Assembly: GCA_963805325.1 (NCBI GenBank)
Contig: CAWDTS010000015.1
Coordinates: 248,001 to 312,000 of the forward strand
Length of the DNA stretch: 64,000 nt
Source of the DNA: DASWJZ01 sp963805325
Lineage (GTDB): Bacteria > Pseudomonadota > Alphaproteobacteria > Rhizobiales > Afifellaceae
Direction of reading: 5' to 3'
Shown: piece by piece, positions 9,060-18,509 of the stretch
Position numbering within the stretch: position 1 is the stretch's first letter
Layout of the letters: every line of letters starts with the position of its first letter
Program-made: the position numbers and the translations under genes
Notes under the pieces: generated by a model
What the model saw: the letters and a program-made list of their open reading frames with translations, nothing else
Databases searched by the model: none
Told to the model about the DNA's origin: nothing

Positions 9060-10800
9060 CTACATCGAGAGATGGATGTCGCTCAGATCGTCGCCGATCT
9101 TGTGGAAGATGTCGCTCAGCTCCTGGCTGTTCGGCGCGCTGTAATAGAGCTTTGTGCCGTCACTGTCGGTAGAGGCGCAGTCGCGCATCAGGTTCTCGGC
9201 AGCGCTGTCCAACGGCCCGAAGGTGATCGTGTAGAGCCGGACTCCGGCGTTCTTGGCATTGGTACAGAGCGTCGTGGTCTTGGTATTCAGCACATCCGTC
9301 GCACGTGAGTTGGTCGGGACCGAATCGACGTTCACGTTCTGCAGCCGATAGTAATAGTGCTGACCGCTCACAGTGCGGTTGCCGCGCAGCGCCGGGTAGC
9401 CGAAGGCCGAATAGGTCGATTTGTTTTCGTCGCTCGGATAGTTGCTCTGCGTCACCGAGATCGAGGGAGAGTTCGCGCCATCGGAAAGCAGGATGAGCGC
9501 CTTCACCGTCTTGTTGTAGTACTCGTCGCTCGGGCCGACGCCTTCGGTGAATGGCTCATCGTGCGAAAGCACCTGCCATCCCCACGCCAAGCCGGCCGGA
9601 ATAAACGTTCCGGTGGCGCCCTGCGGCTGCATGGCGGTGATCGCGTTGGTTACGGTCGTCTTGCTCGACGTCAGCGGGACAATCGGACGCGGACAGCCGC
9701 GATTGGGGCCGTAGGTGTACCTGATAGGTGGTGTCCTTTTTGCCGCTCAGCCACGACACCTGCGACGAGCTGCTCTTGTTGTACTTGGCTAAGCTCTTTT
9801 GCCGCACGGAGAAGCTGCCGGTCACTCCGTCGGTGAGGTAGCTGTTCCAGTCGTTCGTCGAATCCGGTTCGTCGGGCCAGAACATGGGCACCCACAAGGT
9901 ATCCGGATTGCTCGTGTCCGGAGCGGTATCAAGTGTATCGTACGGCTCGGCCCGCATCTCGACGCAACCCGCCCAGGAGATTCCAAGCTTGTTGTACATC
10001 CATTTCGGGCCGATGTACTTGCAGTTTGTGCCCGACGTACAGCCGGAGGTATTGTTTGAGAAGTTGAACTTCTCGAAGTTCAGGCCGGCATAGAAGGCAT
10101 TTCCCTGGTTCGACCAGTCGATCCACGAGGGCGGGTTCGAGGTATCGACGCCGACGTTGACCGCGCCTTCGAATGGCACCAGCGCTACTTTCAGCTCCGG
10201 ACCGCCGCCAGCATTCATCTGATCCATAAGGGAATTGACCAGCGTCGTGGCGGCGCACTTCAGCCCCGCCATACGATCGCTGCCGGACGCACAGGGATTT
10301 GAGCCCGCATAGTCCGTCATCGACCCGGTGTTATCGAAAACGAGCGCTAGCTCGACCCGGTTGGAAGAATTGACGACCTCCGAGATGATATGCGCGTCAA
10401 GCGTTGCGATCCCGCTTCCCATCTTGGTCATCTTGGTGAGCGGCAGGAAGATCGTCTTCATGCGCCCGACCGCGGAGACATGGAAGCCGTTGTTGAGCTT
10501 GGTAACGCTCAGGCTCGCCAGCGAGAATTGGCTGTCGGTGACGTTGAACGCATTCACGTAATTGGTGACGAAGGTCGTCGCCTGCGCCGATGTGTAGTCG
10601 TCGTGCTGCCTGGCGAGCGCCAGCGCCGCAGCGTCGACGGCGCTCATCAACTCCCCCTTGTAGCGCTCGTAGCGCCCGACATCGACCGCCCCGCCCATGA
10701 CGAGCAGCAGCGGAATGACCGAGGCTCCGAACAGGACGAAGATATTACCACGCTCATCGCGCCTGAACCGGCGCGCGGCGTCGCAGAAAAAACGGAACAT
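9060..10800 (-). pseudogene. TadG-like pilus-assembly protein with VWA domain, frameshifted (+1 at about 9721)
   Basis: The N-terminus (FRRDERGNIFVLFGASVIPL, membrane helix about residues 19-42, then a conserved GRYERYKGELMSAVDAAAL helix) is the TadE/TadG-like prepilin segment. A von Willebrand A domain follows, with the MIDAS motif DNTGS at residues 156-160 and the second-half strand KALILLSDGAN. The frames join near 9719-9724, where DTTYQ should continue as YTYGPNRGC. The total span is 3n+1 bases. With the extra base removed the product is about 579 residues. TadG-like VWA proteins are secreted or envelope-associated factors of Flp pilus and adhesion systems. No other tad gene is visible nearby, so this is an orphan copy, as is common in this order. 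Confidence 0.8.
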
Positions 10801-11161
10801 AGGGCAGCCTCAGGCAAACCTTGCGACCGGAGTCTTAGGGAAAAGGTTCAACTTTATGTTTTACGAAGATGGTTAACAGTTCAGAAGCTGAAGAATTCTC
10901 TAACAACACTTAGCCAGGAGGACCGGGGGGTTTGAGCGCCCAACTCTTTTCTACGGCCAACTCCGCCTCGCCCTGAATTAAGAAAATGAACCCGGGGTTG
11001 CCGCGAGAGCGCCACGCTTAAATTCCCTATACGGGCAGCACTACGGAGCGAACCGGAGAGCCCCACGCCCGCTCCGGTCGCGCTCGCAGGTTGATCCCGC
11101 CCGCAAAGCCGGGCAAAGCTCCGCCCGCGATCCCGCCAAGATGCGTCTTTCCGAGAACTGA
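10801..11161. other. 361-base divergent intergenic region (tadG-like / MFS)
   Basis: No gene is supported here. The left part (about 10840-10915) is clearly more AT-rich than its surroundings and includes GGTTAACAG; it probably carries the promoter of the leftward TadG-like gene, whose ribosome binding site is in the last dozen bases before 10800. The right part is GC-rich and holds an imperfect hairpin at 11046-11085 upstream of the MFS gene. Confidence 0.5.
11046..11085 (+). promoter_or_regulatory. Imperfect hairpin upstream of MFS gene
   Basis: ACCGGAG at 11052-11058 pairs with CTCCGGT at 11072-11078. The outer bases GAGCG and CGCTC extend the stem across a small internal loop. It lies about 77 bases before the MFS start with no T-run, so it may be a leader structure rather than a terminator. 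Function is inferred only. Confidence 0.35.
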
Positions 11162-12325
11162 ATGGGTGATCTTGCTGCCGTCCGCCGCGCACGGTTCGCT
11201 GTGGCCGGCGTCTTTCTGGCGAACGGCGTCATCACGGGCACATGGGCGGCGCAAATTCCGCTCGTGGAGGAACGCCTGGCGATAAGCCATTCGACACTCG
11301 GGCTGGCGCTCTTCGCCATGTCGCTAGGCGCTCTCGTGGGGATGCCGCTCACCGGCGCGGCCGTCGCACGAGTGGGCAGCGCGCAGGTGACCCGCGTCGC
11401 GACGATGGCGCTCTTCGCCGCCTTTCTGCTGCCGATCATGGCGCCCAGCGCGCTGTCGCTGACCGCTGCGCTTTTCATCTTTGGCGCGACGAACGGCGTC
11501 ATGGATGTAGCCATGAATGCACACGCCGTGGCCGTGGAACGTCAACTCAAGCGGCCGGTCATGTCGTCCTTCCACGGTATGTGGAGCCTCGGCGGACTCG
11601 TGGGCGCGGGTATCGCCGCCCTCCTTCTCCCGGTGCTCTCGCCGTTTGCCGAGGTAGCAACCGTGGTTGCCGCAGGGGTCGTGTTCACCGGCGTCGCACT
11701 CCTCTTCCTGCTTCCGGCGACAGTGGACGGTGGGGTTCAGGGCACGGCTCTCGCCCTGCCGAGCCGCGCCACGATCGGTCTCGGAGCGCTTTGCTTTCTT
11801 TCGATGATGAGCGAGGGCGCGATCATCGACTGGGCGGCGCTGCATCTGAAGGGGAGCCTCAATCTCGGTGCCGGGCTCGCCGCAACCGGGTTCGCCGCCT
11901 ACGCCGCCTCGATGGCGGCAAGCCGCTTCTCCGGTGACTGGCTGCGGAGCCGATTCGGCTCGGCCGAGTTGGTGCGCGCAGGCGCGCTCCTCGCGACAAC
12001 CGGGCTTGTAATCGCGCTCGCTTCGCCCTTCCCGCTCCTCGCAGTCGCAGGCTTCGCGCTGGTCGGGTTCGGGCTGGCGAACCTCGTCCCGGTCTTCTTC
12101 GGCGCAGCCGGGCGTATTCCGGGTACTGCGGCGGCCAACATCGCCGCCGTCGCGACCATCGGCTATTCGGGCTTCGTCGTGGGGCCGCCCTTCATCGGCT
12201 TCGTCGCCGATCTCTCAAGCCTTACTCTGGCGCTGGGGCTGATCGTTATCGCCTGCCTTGCCATCGCGTTTTGGGCGGGGATCGCTGAGCCGGCGAAGCG
12301 CGGCGTCGCAGCGCCGGGAGCCTGA
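11162..12325 (+). CDS. MFS transporter, YbjJ-like
   Basis: A 387-residue major facilitator superfamily protein with about twelve hydrophobic helices in two halves. The N-terminal helix FAVAGVFLANGVITGTWAA and the loop GLALFAMSLGALVGMPLTG match the YbjJ-type branch (inner-membrane MFS proteins related to sugar efflux and fucose permease-like carriers). A GATNGVMDVAMNAHAVAVE segment in helix 4, with its conserved Asn and Asp, is characteristic of this branch. Substrate unknown. The length is normal for the family. No clear operon partner is present: the upstream gene is divergent and the downstream cupin gene convergent. GC content is like that of neighbours. Confidence 0.85.
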   Translation: MGDLAAVRRARFAVAGVFLANGVITGTWAAQIPLVEERLAISHSTLGLALFAMSLGALVGMPLTGAAVARVGSAQVTRVATMALFAAFLLPIMAPSALSLTAALFIFGATNGVMDVAMNAHAVAVERQLKRPVMSSFHGMWSLGGLVGAGIAALLLPVLSPFAEVATVVAAGVVFTGVALLFLLPATVDGGVQGTALALPSRATIGLGALCFLSMMSEGAIIDWAALHLKGSLNLGAGLAATGFAAYAASMAASRFSGDWLRSRFGSAELVRAGALLATTGLVIALASPFPLLAVAGFALVGFGLANLVPVFFGAAGRIPGTAAANIAAVATIGYSGFVVGPPFIGFVADLSSLTLALGLIVIACLAIAFWAGIAEPAKRGVAAPGA

Positions 12326-12341
12326 CGTCTCTGCGGAGGCC

Positions 12342-12701
12342 CTAGGTGCGCTGATAGACGTCGTCGTAGCGGACGATGTCATCCTCGCCGAGATAGTCGC
12401 CGAACTGGACCTCGATGATCTCGACGTCCGTCGCGCCGAAATTCTCCAGCCGATGCCGGTCGCCGAGTGCGATGTCCGCTGACTGTCCGCGCGTCAGTGT
12501 CATGACGCTATCGCCGACGGTCACCGTCGCCTCGCCCGAGACGACGGTCCAATGCTCCGCCCGATGCTTGTGGCTCTGCAGCGAAAGCCGCCCCTGCGGC
12601 TTCACGGAGATACGCTTCACCTTGAAGCCAGGGCCTTCTTCAAGGACGAAGAACGCACCCCACGGCCGAGTCTCGGTCGGAGCCCGTGTGCCGTCGCTCA
12701 T
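12342..12701 (-). CDS. Cupin protein, mannose-6-phosphate isomerase type II-like
   Basis: A 119-residue single cupin domain resembling the C-terminal half of bifunctional mannose-1-phosphate guanylyltransferase/mannose-6-phosphate isomerase. The opening RPWGAFFVLEEG, the metal-binding cupin motif 1 (SLQSHKHRAEHWTVVSGEA, supplying two His and one Glu) and motif 2 (GDRHRLENFG, supplying the third His) are all intact. Known relatives interconvert mannose-6-phosphate and fructose-6-phosphate. Stand-alone short forms are common in alphaproteobacteria and their activity is often only inferred. It is convergent with the MFS gene. The small hypothetical gene 42 bases upstream runs in the same direction and may be co-transcribed. 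Confidence 0.82.
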   Translation of the reverse strand: MSDGTRAPTETRPWGAFFVLEEGPGFKVKRISVKPQGRLSLQSHKHRAEHWTVVSGEATVTVGDSVMTLTRGQSADIALGDRHRLENFGATDVEIIEVQFGDYLGEDDIVRYDDVYQRT

Positions 12702-12743
12702 CGGTCTCGGCTTATGCCCCTGGCGGACGACGCCGCGCTGCGC

Positions 12744-13040
12744 CTATTCGGCAGCGGCCGCCCGCTTGTCGCTCCGCCGTTCGGCAGGCTCGACCTCGCG
12801 CCCGGCGATCCCCTTCAGCGGCGGCAGCTTGTTGACGCCGCTTGAATCATAGGTCGTGAGCGCGATTTCGTCCTCTGCCGCCTTGAGAGCGTTCAGGAAA
12901 GCGTGGAGTTCCAGGAGCGTCATCCGGAGATAGGCCTCCGACGCCTGCCGCTTCTTGCTGTCGTCGAGCACGGACAGCGAGAAGCCCATGCGTTCGAGGT
13001 CGAAATCCCGAATCTCGATCCCGAGGTTGAGGTTACTCAT
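12744..13040 (-). CDS. Small hypothetical protein (98 residues)
   Basis: I chose the start at 13040 (MSNLNLGIEIRDFDLER) because AGGGAG lies about seven bases upstream; the longer frame to 13097 has no such site. The product is acidic in the first half, with a helical stretch (KKRQASEAYLRMTLLELHAF), and basic at the end (RRSDKRAAAAE). No signal peptide, membrane helix or catalytic motif is visible, and I do not recognise the family. The same-strand cupin gene starts 42 bases downstream. Confidence 0.6.
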   Translation of the reverse strand: MSNLNLGIEIRDFDLERMGFSLSVLDDSKKRQASEAYLRMTLLELHAFLNALKAAEDEIALTTYDSSGVNKLPPLKGIAGREVEPAERRSDKRAAAAE

Positions 13041-13251
13041 GTTGCAATCTCCCTGGCGCCGATCGCGTGAAAAAGCTGGCCCTTCCGTCGACCGCAATCA
13101 TCCCTCGACCGACAATGCGGCACAAGTGGGATTTGCGCGTCGTGAAGCGGTTACCCAATGAGTCCGCGGCGGGACTACACGCGCACGCTACATATTGGCT
13201 ATGGGCAAAAGAAGTCTTTAGGATGACAGTTCCCGTCCGCGCGAGACCGAG

Positions 13252-13608
13252 ATGCAGTTCCGCCGTGTTCTTCTCGTTCTGGCGCTGTTTGCCGGCCTCG
13301 CCTCAACGGCGGCCGCGTTGACGATCTCGGATGCCGCGCGGAAACTCGACGGGGAGTGGCGGGGCGACGATTTCGTGCTGCGGGTAGATGCGAAGCGCGC
13401 GCAGGCAAGCATCGACGCCACGCGGCCTTTTGCCTGGGATCGCTTCGTCGTCAAGGAAGTGACAGAGACGGAAGTGGTCTTTACGATTGGCTCGGAGCTT
13501 TACCAGGCAATGATCGACGACGACACGCTCAGTCTGACCGGCACGAATTTCCGCGGCGCGCGCATATTGACCCACACGCCCTGGAACGGGAGCGACGTGC
13601 CAAAATAG
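13252..13608 (+). CDS. Small secreted hypothetical protein
   Basis: A 118-residue protein with a clear signal peptide (RRVLLVLALFAGLASTAAA, cleavage likely around residues 22-23). The mature part is a compact predicted beta-rich domain (GEWRGDDFVLRVDAKRAQAS, then FVVKEVTETEVVFTIGSELY). It contains no cysteine and no known catalytic motif. The layout recalls small periplasmic lipocalin- or OB-like proteins, but I cannot assign a family. The neighbouring genes (divergent small hypothetical, downstream MetE-like) give no functional link. Confidence 0.6.
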   Translation: MQFRRVLLVLALFAGLASTAAALTISDAARKLDGEWRGDDFVLRVDAKRAQASIDATRPFAWDRFVVKEVTETEVVFTIGSELYQAMIDDDTLSLTGTNFRGARILTHTPWNGSDVPK

Positions 13609-13707
13609 CCCGCCACGCTCCTCGCGCAGATCGCAGCATCCTCCCTTGAGCGAGACGCCCGGGCGCGTCATGGTGCGCCCCGATCAATACATGGGAGGAA
13701 GATCAGC

Positions 13708-14818
13708 ATGGCGAGCAAAGCGCCATTTCGCGCCGACGAGGTCGGGAGCCTGTTGCGCCCGGCCGAGCTCAAGGAGGCGCGCGCCGCCAAGGCCGCGGGG
13801 AAGATCGACGCCGCGGGTCTTCGCGCGGTCGAAGATCGCCTGATCCGCGATGTGGTCGCCAAGCAGGAGGCCGTCGGCCTCAAGGCAGTCACCGATGGCG
13901 AATTCCGCCGCTCCTGGTGGCATTTCGATTTTCTCGGTGGGCTGGACGGCGTGAAAGTTGTCGAGTTCGGATCGCGGAATCCAGTTCCAGGGCGTTCAGA
14001 CCAAGGCGCAGACCCTGAAGGTGGACGGCAAGGTCCGGTTCCCCTCCGATCATCCGATGCTGGAGCACTTCCGCTTCCTGAAATCGGTGGCGAAGGTCAC
14101 GCCCAAGATGACGATCCCCGCCCCCTCCGTCCTGCATTTCCGCGGCGGAAGGCCAGCGATCGACAAGGATGTCTATCCCGATATGGACGCGTTCTACGCC
14201 GACACGGCCGCCGCCTACCGGCAGGCTGTGCTGGCGTTCTACGAGGCCGGGTGCCGCTACCTTCAACTCGATGACACGGTCTGGGCCTATCTCTGCTCGG
14301 AGAAGGAGCGTCAGAGCGTGCGCGATCGCGGCGAAGATCCGGACGCGCTGCCGGAAATCTACCGCGACATGATCAACCACGCGATCAAGGGCCGCCCCGC
14401 CGATCTGACGGTGACGACGCATGTCTGCCGCGGCAACTTCCGCTCCACCTGGATCTCCGAGGGCGGCTACGAGCCGGTTGCAGAGATTCTGCTCGGCAGC
14501 ACCGACTACGATGGCTTCTTCCTCGAATACGACACCGACCGTGCCGGCGGCTTCGAGCCGCTGCGTTTCCTGCCCAAGGGCGCGAAGCGCGTGGTGCTTG
14601 GCCTCGTCACGTCAAAGACCGGGGACCTCGAAGACAAGGCCGCGATCGAGCGCCGCATCAAGGAGGCGACGGAGTTCGCGCCGCTCGAGCAGTTCTGCCT
14701 CAGCCCGCAATGCGGCTTCGCCTCAACCGAAGAGGGAAATGTGCTGACCGAGGCGGCGCAATGGAAGAAGCTCGAGCTTATCGTTACCATCGCCAAGGAG
14801 GTCTGGGGCGAGATCTGA
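13708..14818 (+). pseudogene. MetE-like cobalamin-independent methyltransferase, frameshifted (+1 at about 13966)
   Basis: With one base removed this encodes about 369 residues of the UROD/MetE-like fold, the size of stand-alone proteins homologous to the C-terminal half of methionine synthase. The start follows GGGAGGAAG. The first frame contains RADEVGSLLRP and KAVTDGEFRRSWWHFDFLGG. The second resumes with RGIQFQGVQTKAQ and contains the zinc ligands in TTHVCRGNFRSTW (His and Cys) and CLSPQCGFAST (Cys). The break is at GAGTTCGG (13963-13970), where one T is surplus. Relatives transfer methyl groups to thiols such as homocysteine; those lacking the N-terminal half often use other donors or acceptors. 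All ligands are intact, so the frameshift looks like an error. Confidence 0.82.
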
Positions 14819-14936
14819 GGCCTGCGGACGAATCGCCCACGGCGGCACACGCTTGGCCTCGTGGTGCGAGTAGCGCGCGTGGTGTTGCGCGCTGTGGACA
14901 AGTTGTGGAAAAGCTTGTGTGAACGAGGAGCCGGCA

Positions 14937-15416
14937 ATGTCCCGGGAGGCGCTCTCGCTTGAGATTTCCCAGGTCGTTTCGCGCCTCGTGAGCGGCGAGC
15001 CGATCGACCCCGCTGCGCGGGGCGCGATGCTTGCACAAAAGTTTCCAGAGCTTGGGATGTCTGGGGAAATGATCGGCGAGGCGATCGTTCGTGCCGCCAG
15101 CATGGTGGGCACGATCAAAAGCACGCCGCTGCCCGCCGCGTGGACCGACAGGGCGCGAGCATCAGCGACTGTGACAGGCGCGGGCGACGCGAACGGCGCG
15201 GCCGCGAAAGCCGCCAGTTCCCTCCCCGCGCAATCCGCCGAAGACGATTTGACGTCCACGATCGACGCGGAGATCGGCAGTCTCCTGTCGGGAAGAGCCC
15301 TCGAACCCATGAACAACGCCAACGGCCAGACGTCCGCGGGGCCGGCGCGGGCGACCGAGGCAAGACCCTGGCGCTCCGGGCCCCTCGCCGCACTCCGCGC
15401 TTTCTTCCGGCATTGA
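14937..15416 (+). CDS. Hypothetical protein (159 residues)
   Basis: I chose ATG 14937 because GAGGAG lies six bases upstream; an in-frame GTG at 14919 has no comparable site. The first 60 residues (REALSLEISQVVSRLVSGEP and SGEMIGEAIVRAASMVGTIK) form predicted amphipathic helices. The remainder is a low-complexity Ala/Ser/Thr-rich linker ending in a basic, aromatic tail (LAALRAFFRH). No signal peptide or membrane segment is visible. I do not recognise the family. It lies 118 bases after the MetE-like gene and 73 bases before an SDR gene on the same strand. Confidence 0.55.
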   Translation: MSREALSLEISQVVSRLVSGEPIDPAARGAMLAQKFPELGMSGEMIGEAIVRAASMVGTIKSTPLPAAWTDRARASATVTGAGDANGAAAKAASSLPAQSAEDDLTSTIDAEIGSLLSGRALEPMNNANGQTSAGPARATEARPWRSGPLAALRAFFRH

Positions 15417-15489
15417 TAGACAGCGAGGCCCGGTTGCCTGAGCGGCGCATCCGGGCGATAGACCCGCTGAAATCCAGAGGAAATTCGAC

Positions 15490-16251
15490 ATGCTCGACGA
15501 TCTTGCCGGAAAGCGCGTCCTCGTCACCGGGGCGAGCACGGGAATTGGCGCGGCCGCCGCGAAGGCGCTTGCGGCCGCCGGCGCGGTGGTCGCCATCCAC
15601 TACAATCACAGCAAGGACGAAGCCGAGAAGGTCGCACAAGCGATCCGCGCCGCCGGCGGCACCTGCAACCTGGTCAAAGGCGACCTCACGCAGCCTGGCG
15701 AGGGAAAACGAGTCGTTGAGGAAGCGGCGAAGGCGCTCGGCGGGCTCGACGTGCTCGTTAACAATGCCGGATCGCTGATCAAGCGCACGCCGTTCGAGGA
15801 ACTCTCCGACGACCTGATCGACAAGGTCTTCGATCTGAATGTGCGCTCCGTGATCGAGGCGTCGCAGGCGGCGGTCCCCTACATGGAGAAAGCCGGCGGC
15901 GGTACGATCATCAATGTCGGATCGATCGCCGGCGCGGTCGGCGGCGGCCCGGGCGCCGCGGTCTACGGCGCCGCCAAGGCCTTCATCCACAATCTGACGA
16001 AGCACCTCGCCGGGCTCTTCGCCGCGAAGAACATCCGCGTCAACGCGGTCGCGCCGGGCGTGATCGACACGCCGTTCCATGCTTCGACGCCGGCGGAGCG
16101 CAAGGAGGCGATGCGGCAGACGATCCCGATGGGCCGCCTCGGTTCGGCGGAAGATTGCGCCGGCACGTTCCTCTATCTCGCCTCGCCCAAGATGAGCGGC
16201 TTCGTCACCGGCCAGACGATCCACGTGAATGGCGGGCAGTTCATGGCTTGA
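15490..16251 (+). CDS. Short-chain dehydrogenase/reductase
   Basis: A 253-residue classical SDR. The cofactor motif is TGASTGIGAAA near residue 14, NNAG is near 90, the catalytic Ser is in INVGSIAG, and the Y-x-x-x-K pair is AVYGAAKAF near 158-162. The C-terminal FVTGQTIHVNGGQ segment is standard for the family. The absence of an acidic residue directly after strand 2 (AIHYNHS) suggests NADP(H) preference, which is inference only. GAGGAA lies just before the ATG. A second SDR gene follows 96 bases downstream on the same strand. The substrate is not determined. Confidence 0.9.
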   Translation: MLDDLAGKRVLVTGASTGIGAAAAKALAAAGAVVAIHYNHSKDEAEKVAQAIRAAGGTCNLVKGDLTQPGEGKRVVEEAAKALGGLDVLVNNAGSLIKRTPFEELSDDLIDKVFDLNVRSVIEASQAAVPYMEKAGGGTIINVGSIAGAVGGGPGAAVYGAAKAFIHNLTKHLAGLFAAKNIRVNAVAPGVIDTPFHASTPAERKEAMRQTIPMGRLGSAEDCAGTFLYLASPKMSGFVTGQTIHVNGGQFMA

Positions 16252-16347
16252 AGCCTGGACCGGAGCCTTCGGCATCCGCCGGTTTGAGCCCGCCGCCGTT
16301 TCGTGCATTTCTTGCGCCCCTTAAGTGACGGGAGCGCTATCTAGACC

Positions 16348-17115
16348 ATGAGCACATCGCTATTCGATCTCACCGGAAAGGTCGCGCTCGTGACCGGTTC
16401 CACCTCCGGTCTCGGCCAGGCCATTGCCGGCGGGCTCGCCGCGGCGGGCGCGACGGTCGTGATCAACGGCCGTAACAAGGAACGCCTCGACGCGACGGTC
16501 GCCGATTTGAAGGCGCGCGGCCTGAACGCCGTCGGCTACGCCTTCGACGTGACCGACGAGCCGGCCGTGGTTGACGCCGTCGGCAAAATCGAACGCGAAG
16601 TCGGTCCGATCGAAATCCTCGTCAACAATGCCGGCATTCAGCGCCGGCAGCCGCTGCTGGAGATGAGCGAGGCGACGTTTGAGGAGGTGATCAAGACCAA
16701 TCTGACCAGCCTCTTCATCGTCGGTCGCGCCGTGGCGCGTGGGATGGTGGAGCGCAAGCGCGGCAAGATCGTCAACATCGCTTCGCTCGCCAGCGAGTTG
16801 GCGCGCCCGACGATCGGTCCCTACACCGCAGCGAAAGGCGGCGTGCGCCAGCTTACGAAGACGATGTGCGTCGAATGGGCCGCGCACAACATCCAGGCGA
16901 ACGCCATCGGCCCCGGCTATTTCCGCACCGAGCTGAACCGCGCGTTGTGGTCGGATGCGAAGTTCAACGAGTGGGTTGAGGCACGGACGCCGGCCGCGCG
17001 CTGGGGCGAGCCGGAGGAACTGATCGGAGCGGCGATCTATCTCTGCTCCGCCGCGTCCGATTTCATGAACGGACAGACGATCTACGTCGACGGCGGGTTG
17101 CTGGCTTCGATGTAG
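16348..17115 (+). CDS. SDR oxidoreductase, gluconate 5-dehydrogenase-like
   Basis: A 255-residue classical SDR with TGSTSGLGQAIA near residues 16-28, NNAGIQRR near 92-99 and the catalytic S-Y-K set (NIASLAS, PYTAAKGG). The NAGIQRRQPLLEM and IGPGYFRTELN segments are typical of the gluconate 5-dehydrogenase/IdnO subgroup, which interconverts 5-keto-gluconate and gluconate or acts on related sugar acids. Paralogues of this subgroup often serve other polyol pathways, so the substrate is tentative. It follows another SDR in the same direction and is convergent with a weak small ORF. Confidence 0.85.
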   Translation: MSTSLFDLTGKVALVTGSTSGLGQAIAGGLAAAGATVVINGRNKERLDATVADLKARGLNAVGYAFDVTDEPAVVDAVGKIEREVGPIEILVNNAGIQRRQPLLEMSEATFEEVIKTNLTSLFIVGRAVARGMVERKRGKIVNIASLASELARPTIGPYTAAKGGVRQLTKTMCVEWAAHNIQANAIGPGYFRTELNRALWSDAKFNEWVEARTPAARWGEPEELIGAAIYLCSAASDFMNGQTIYVDGGLLASM

Positions 17116-17121
17116 GGCAGC

Positions 17122-17319
17122 CTATTCCGCCAGCGGCGGGCTCATCGACCGCGGCACGCGGTAGCCCTCGGCCGTCCTGCTCTCCTTCACCGGAGCCGTA
17201 TCCGTCTCCGGGAGGCTCACGCGCCGGCCGAATTGCGCGTCGCCGCGCTCCGCGTTCGATGTGCCGGTCGACCCCTGGGGCGCCTTCCGGCGCCTCCGAC
17301 CCAACAAGCTCGCAAGCAT
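17122..17319 (-). CDS. Possible small basic hypothetical protein (65 residues)
   Basis: The frame from ATG 17319 gives a basic start (LASLLGRRRRKAP) and an unstructured tail that ends PRSMSPPLAE. A longer frame upstream has no good ribosome site and looks like non-coding translation. I cannot see a domain. It is kept at low confidence because the stop is only six bases from the convergent SDR stop and the region would otherwise be empty up to hemC. Confidence 0.3.
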   Translation of the reverse strand: MLASLLGRRRRKAPQGSTGTSNAERGDAQFGRRVSLPETDTAPVKESRTAEGYRVPRSMSPPLAE

Positions 17320-17558
17320 CCTCGCACCTTCCCGAAACCTGATCCCAAAAGCGAGACGAAAGAGAACAACACCGAGGTTGAATCCGCGTTCATTCTGCCA
17401 AAACCCGCGATGATCGATTAAAAATTTCGAGGCTAATGGTGAACCGTTGGTTAGCGCCGCGTCCCCGTGACCGGTGGGGCGGCGTTGCGGTCTGGGCAGC
17501 CAGCCGCTAGGGCTCGCATCGACGAAGCCCAAGCATCCTGCAAAACCCCGGGATCACG

Positions 17559-18497
17559 ATGACGAAAACGGCGTCAGTGCGCATCGGCACGCGCGGCAGC
17601 CGGCTGGCGCTCTGGCAGGCGAACGCCGTGCGCGACGCCCTGATTGCCGCGCACCGATTGCCGCCAGACGCCGTCGAGATCGTGACGATCAGGACCTCTG
17701 GCGACGCGATCAGGGACCGCCCGCTGGCGGAGGCCGGCGGCAAGGGGCTTTTCACCAAGGAGATCGAGGCGGCGCTTATCTCCGAAGAGGTGTCCATCGC
17801 CGTCCATTCGGCAAAGGACATGGAGACGTTCCTGCCCGAGGGATTGATCGTCGCCGCCACCCTGCCGCGCGAGGATCCGCGCGATGCGCTGATCGCGCGT
17901 GAGGCGCGCTCGCTCGACGAAGTGCCGCAGGGCGCGCTCGTCGGCACCGCGTCGCTGCGCCGCGCGGCCCTTCTGAAGCGGACGCGCCCGGATATCGCGA
18001 CCGCGCTGCTTCGCGGAAACGTGCCGACGCGCCTTGCCCGCGTCGCGAACGGCGATTTCGACGCGACGCTGCTTGCCGCAGCGGGACTGAAGCGGCTCGG
18101 CCTCGAAGGTCACATCTCGGCGCTGCTGCCGCTTGAAAGCTTCCCGCCGGCCTGCGGCCAGGGGATCATCGCCATCGAGTGCCGCGTCGCCGACACGAGA
18201 GCCCGCGACTTGCTCGCTGCGCTCGACGACCGCTCGGCGGCCCAGGCGCTCGCCTGCGAGCGCGCTTTTCTCGCCGCGCTCGACGGCTCCTGCCGCACGC
18301 CAATCGGCGGGCATGCGCGCATCGAGGACACACGCCTCGTTTTCGACGGCCTCGTGCTCTCGGAGGACGGGGCGGAATCCTATGCGGCGAAAGGCGTCGG
18401 TGATCCGGCCGACGCTGAAGCGATCGGCCGAGACGCCGGCGCGGAAATCCTCGCCAAGGCCCCGGCTGCCTTTCTCAAGGGACTCGGGATCGGCTGA
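17559..18497 (+). CDS. hemC: Porphobilinogen deaminase (hydroxymethylbilane synthase)
   Basis: A 312-residue HemC. The N-terminal domain begins IGTRGSRLALWQAN and contains the substrate-binding segments FTKEIEAALI and AVHSAKDMET. Arginine clusters for propionate binding are seen in GTASLRRAALLKR and LLRGNVPTRL. The dipyrromethane cofactor is anchored on the Cys of LDGSCRTPIGGHA, near residue 245, and it is present. The enzyme condenses four porphobilinogen molecules to hydroxymethylbilane in cytoplasmic tetrapyrrole synthesis. The preceding 240 bases are comparatively AT-rich near 17410-17450 and probably hold its promoter. The usual neighbour hemD is not here; a convergent aldo/keto reductase gene follows. 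Confidence 0.96.
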   Translation: MTKTASVRIGTRGSRLALWQANAVRDALIAAHRLPPDAVEIVTIRTSGDAIRDRPLAEAGGKGLFTKEIEAALISEEVSIAVHSAKDMETFLPEGLIVAATLPREDPRDALIAREARSLDEVPQGALVGTASLRRAALLKRTRPDIATALLRGNVPTRLARVANGDFDATLLAAAGLKRLGLEGHISALLPLESFPPACGQGIIAIECRVADTRARDLLAALDDRSAAQALACERAFLAALDGSCRTPIGGHARIEDTRLVFDGLVLSEDGAESYAAKGVGDPADAEAIGRDAGAEILAKAPAAFLKGLGIG

Positions 18498-18509
18498 GGC
18501 CGCAGCGCA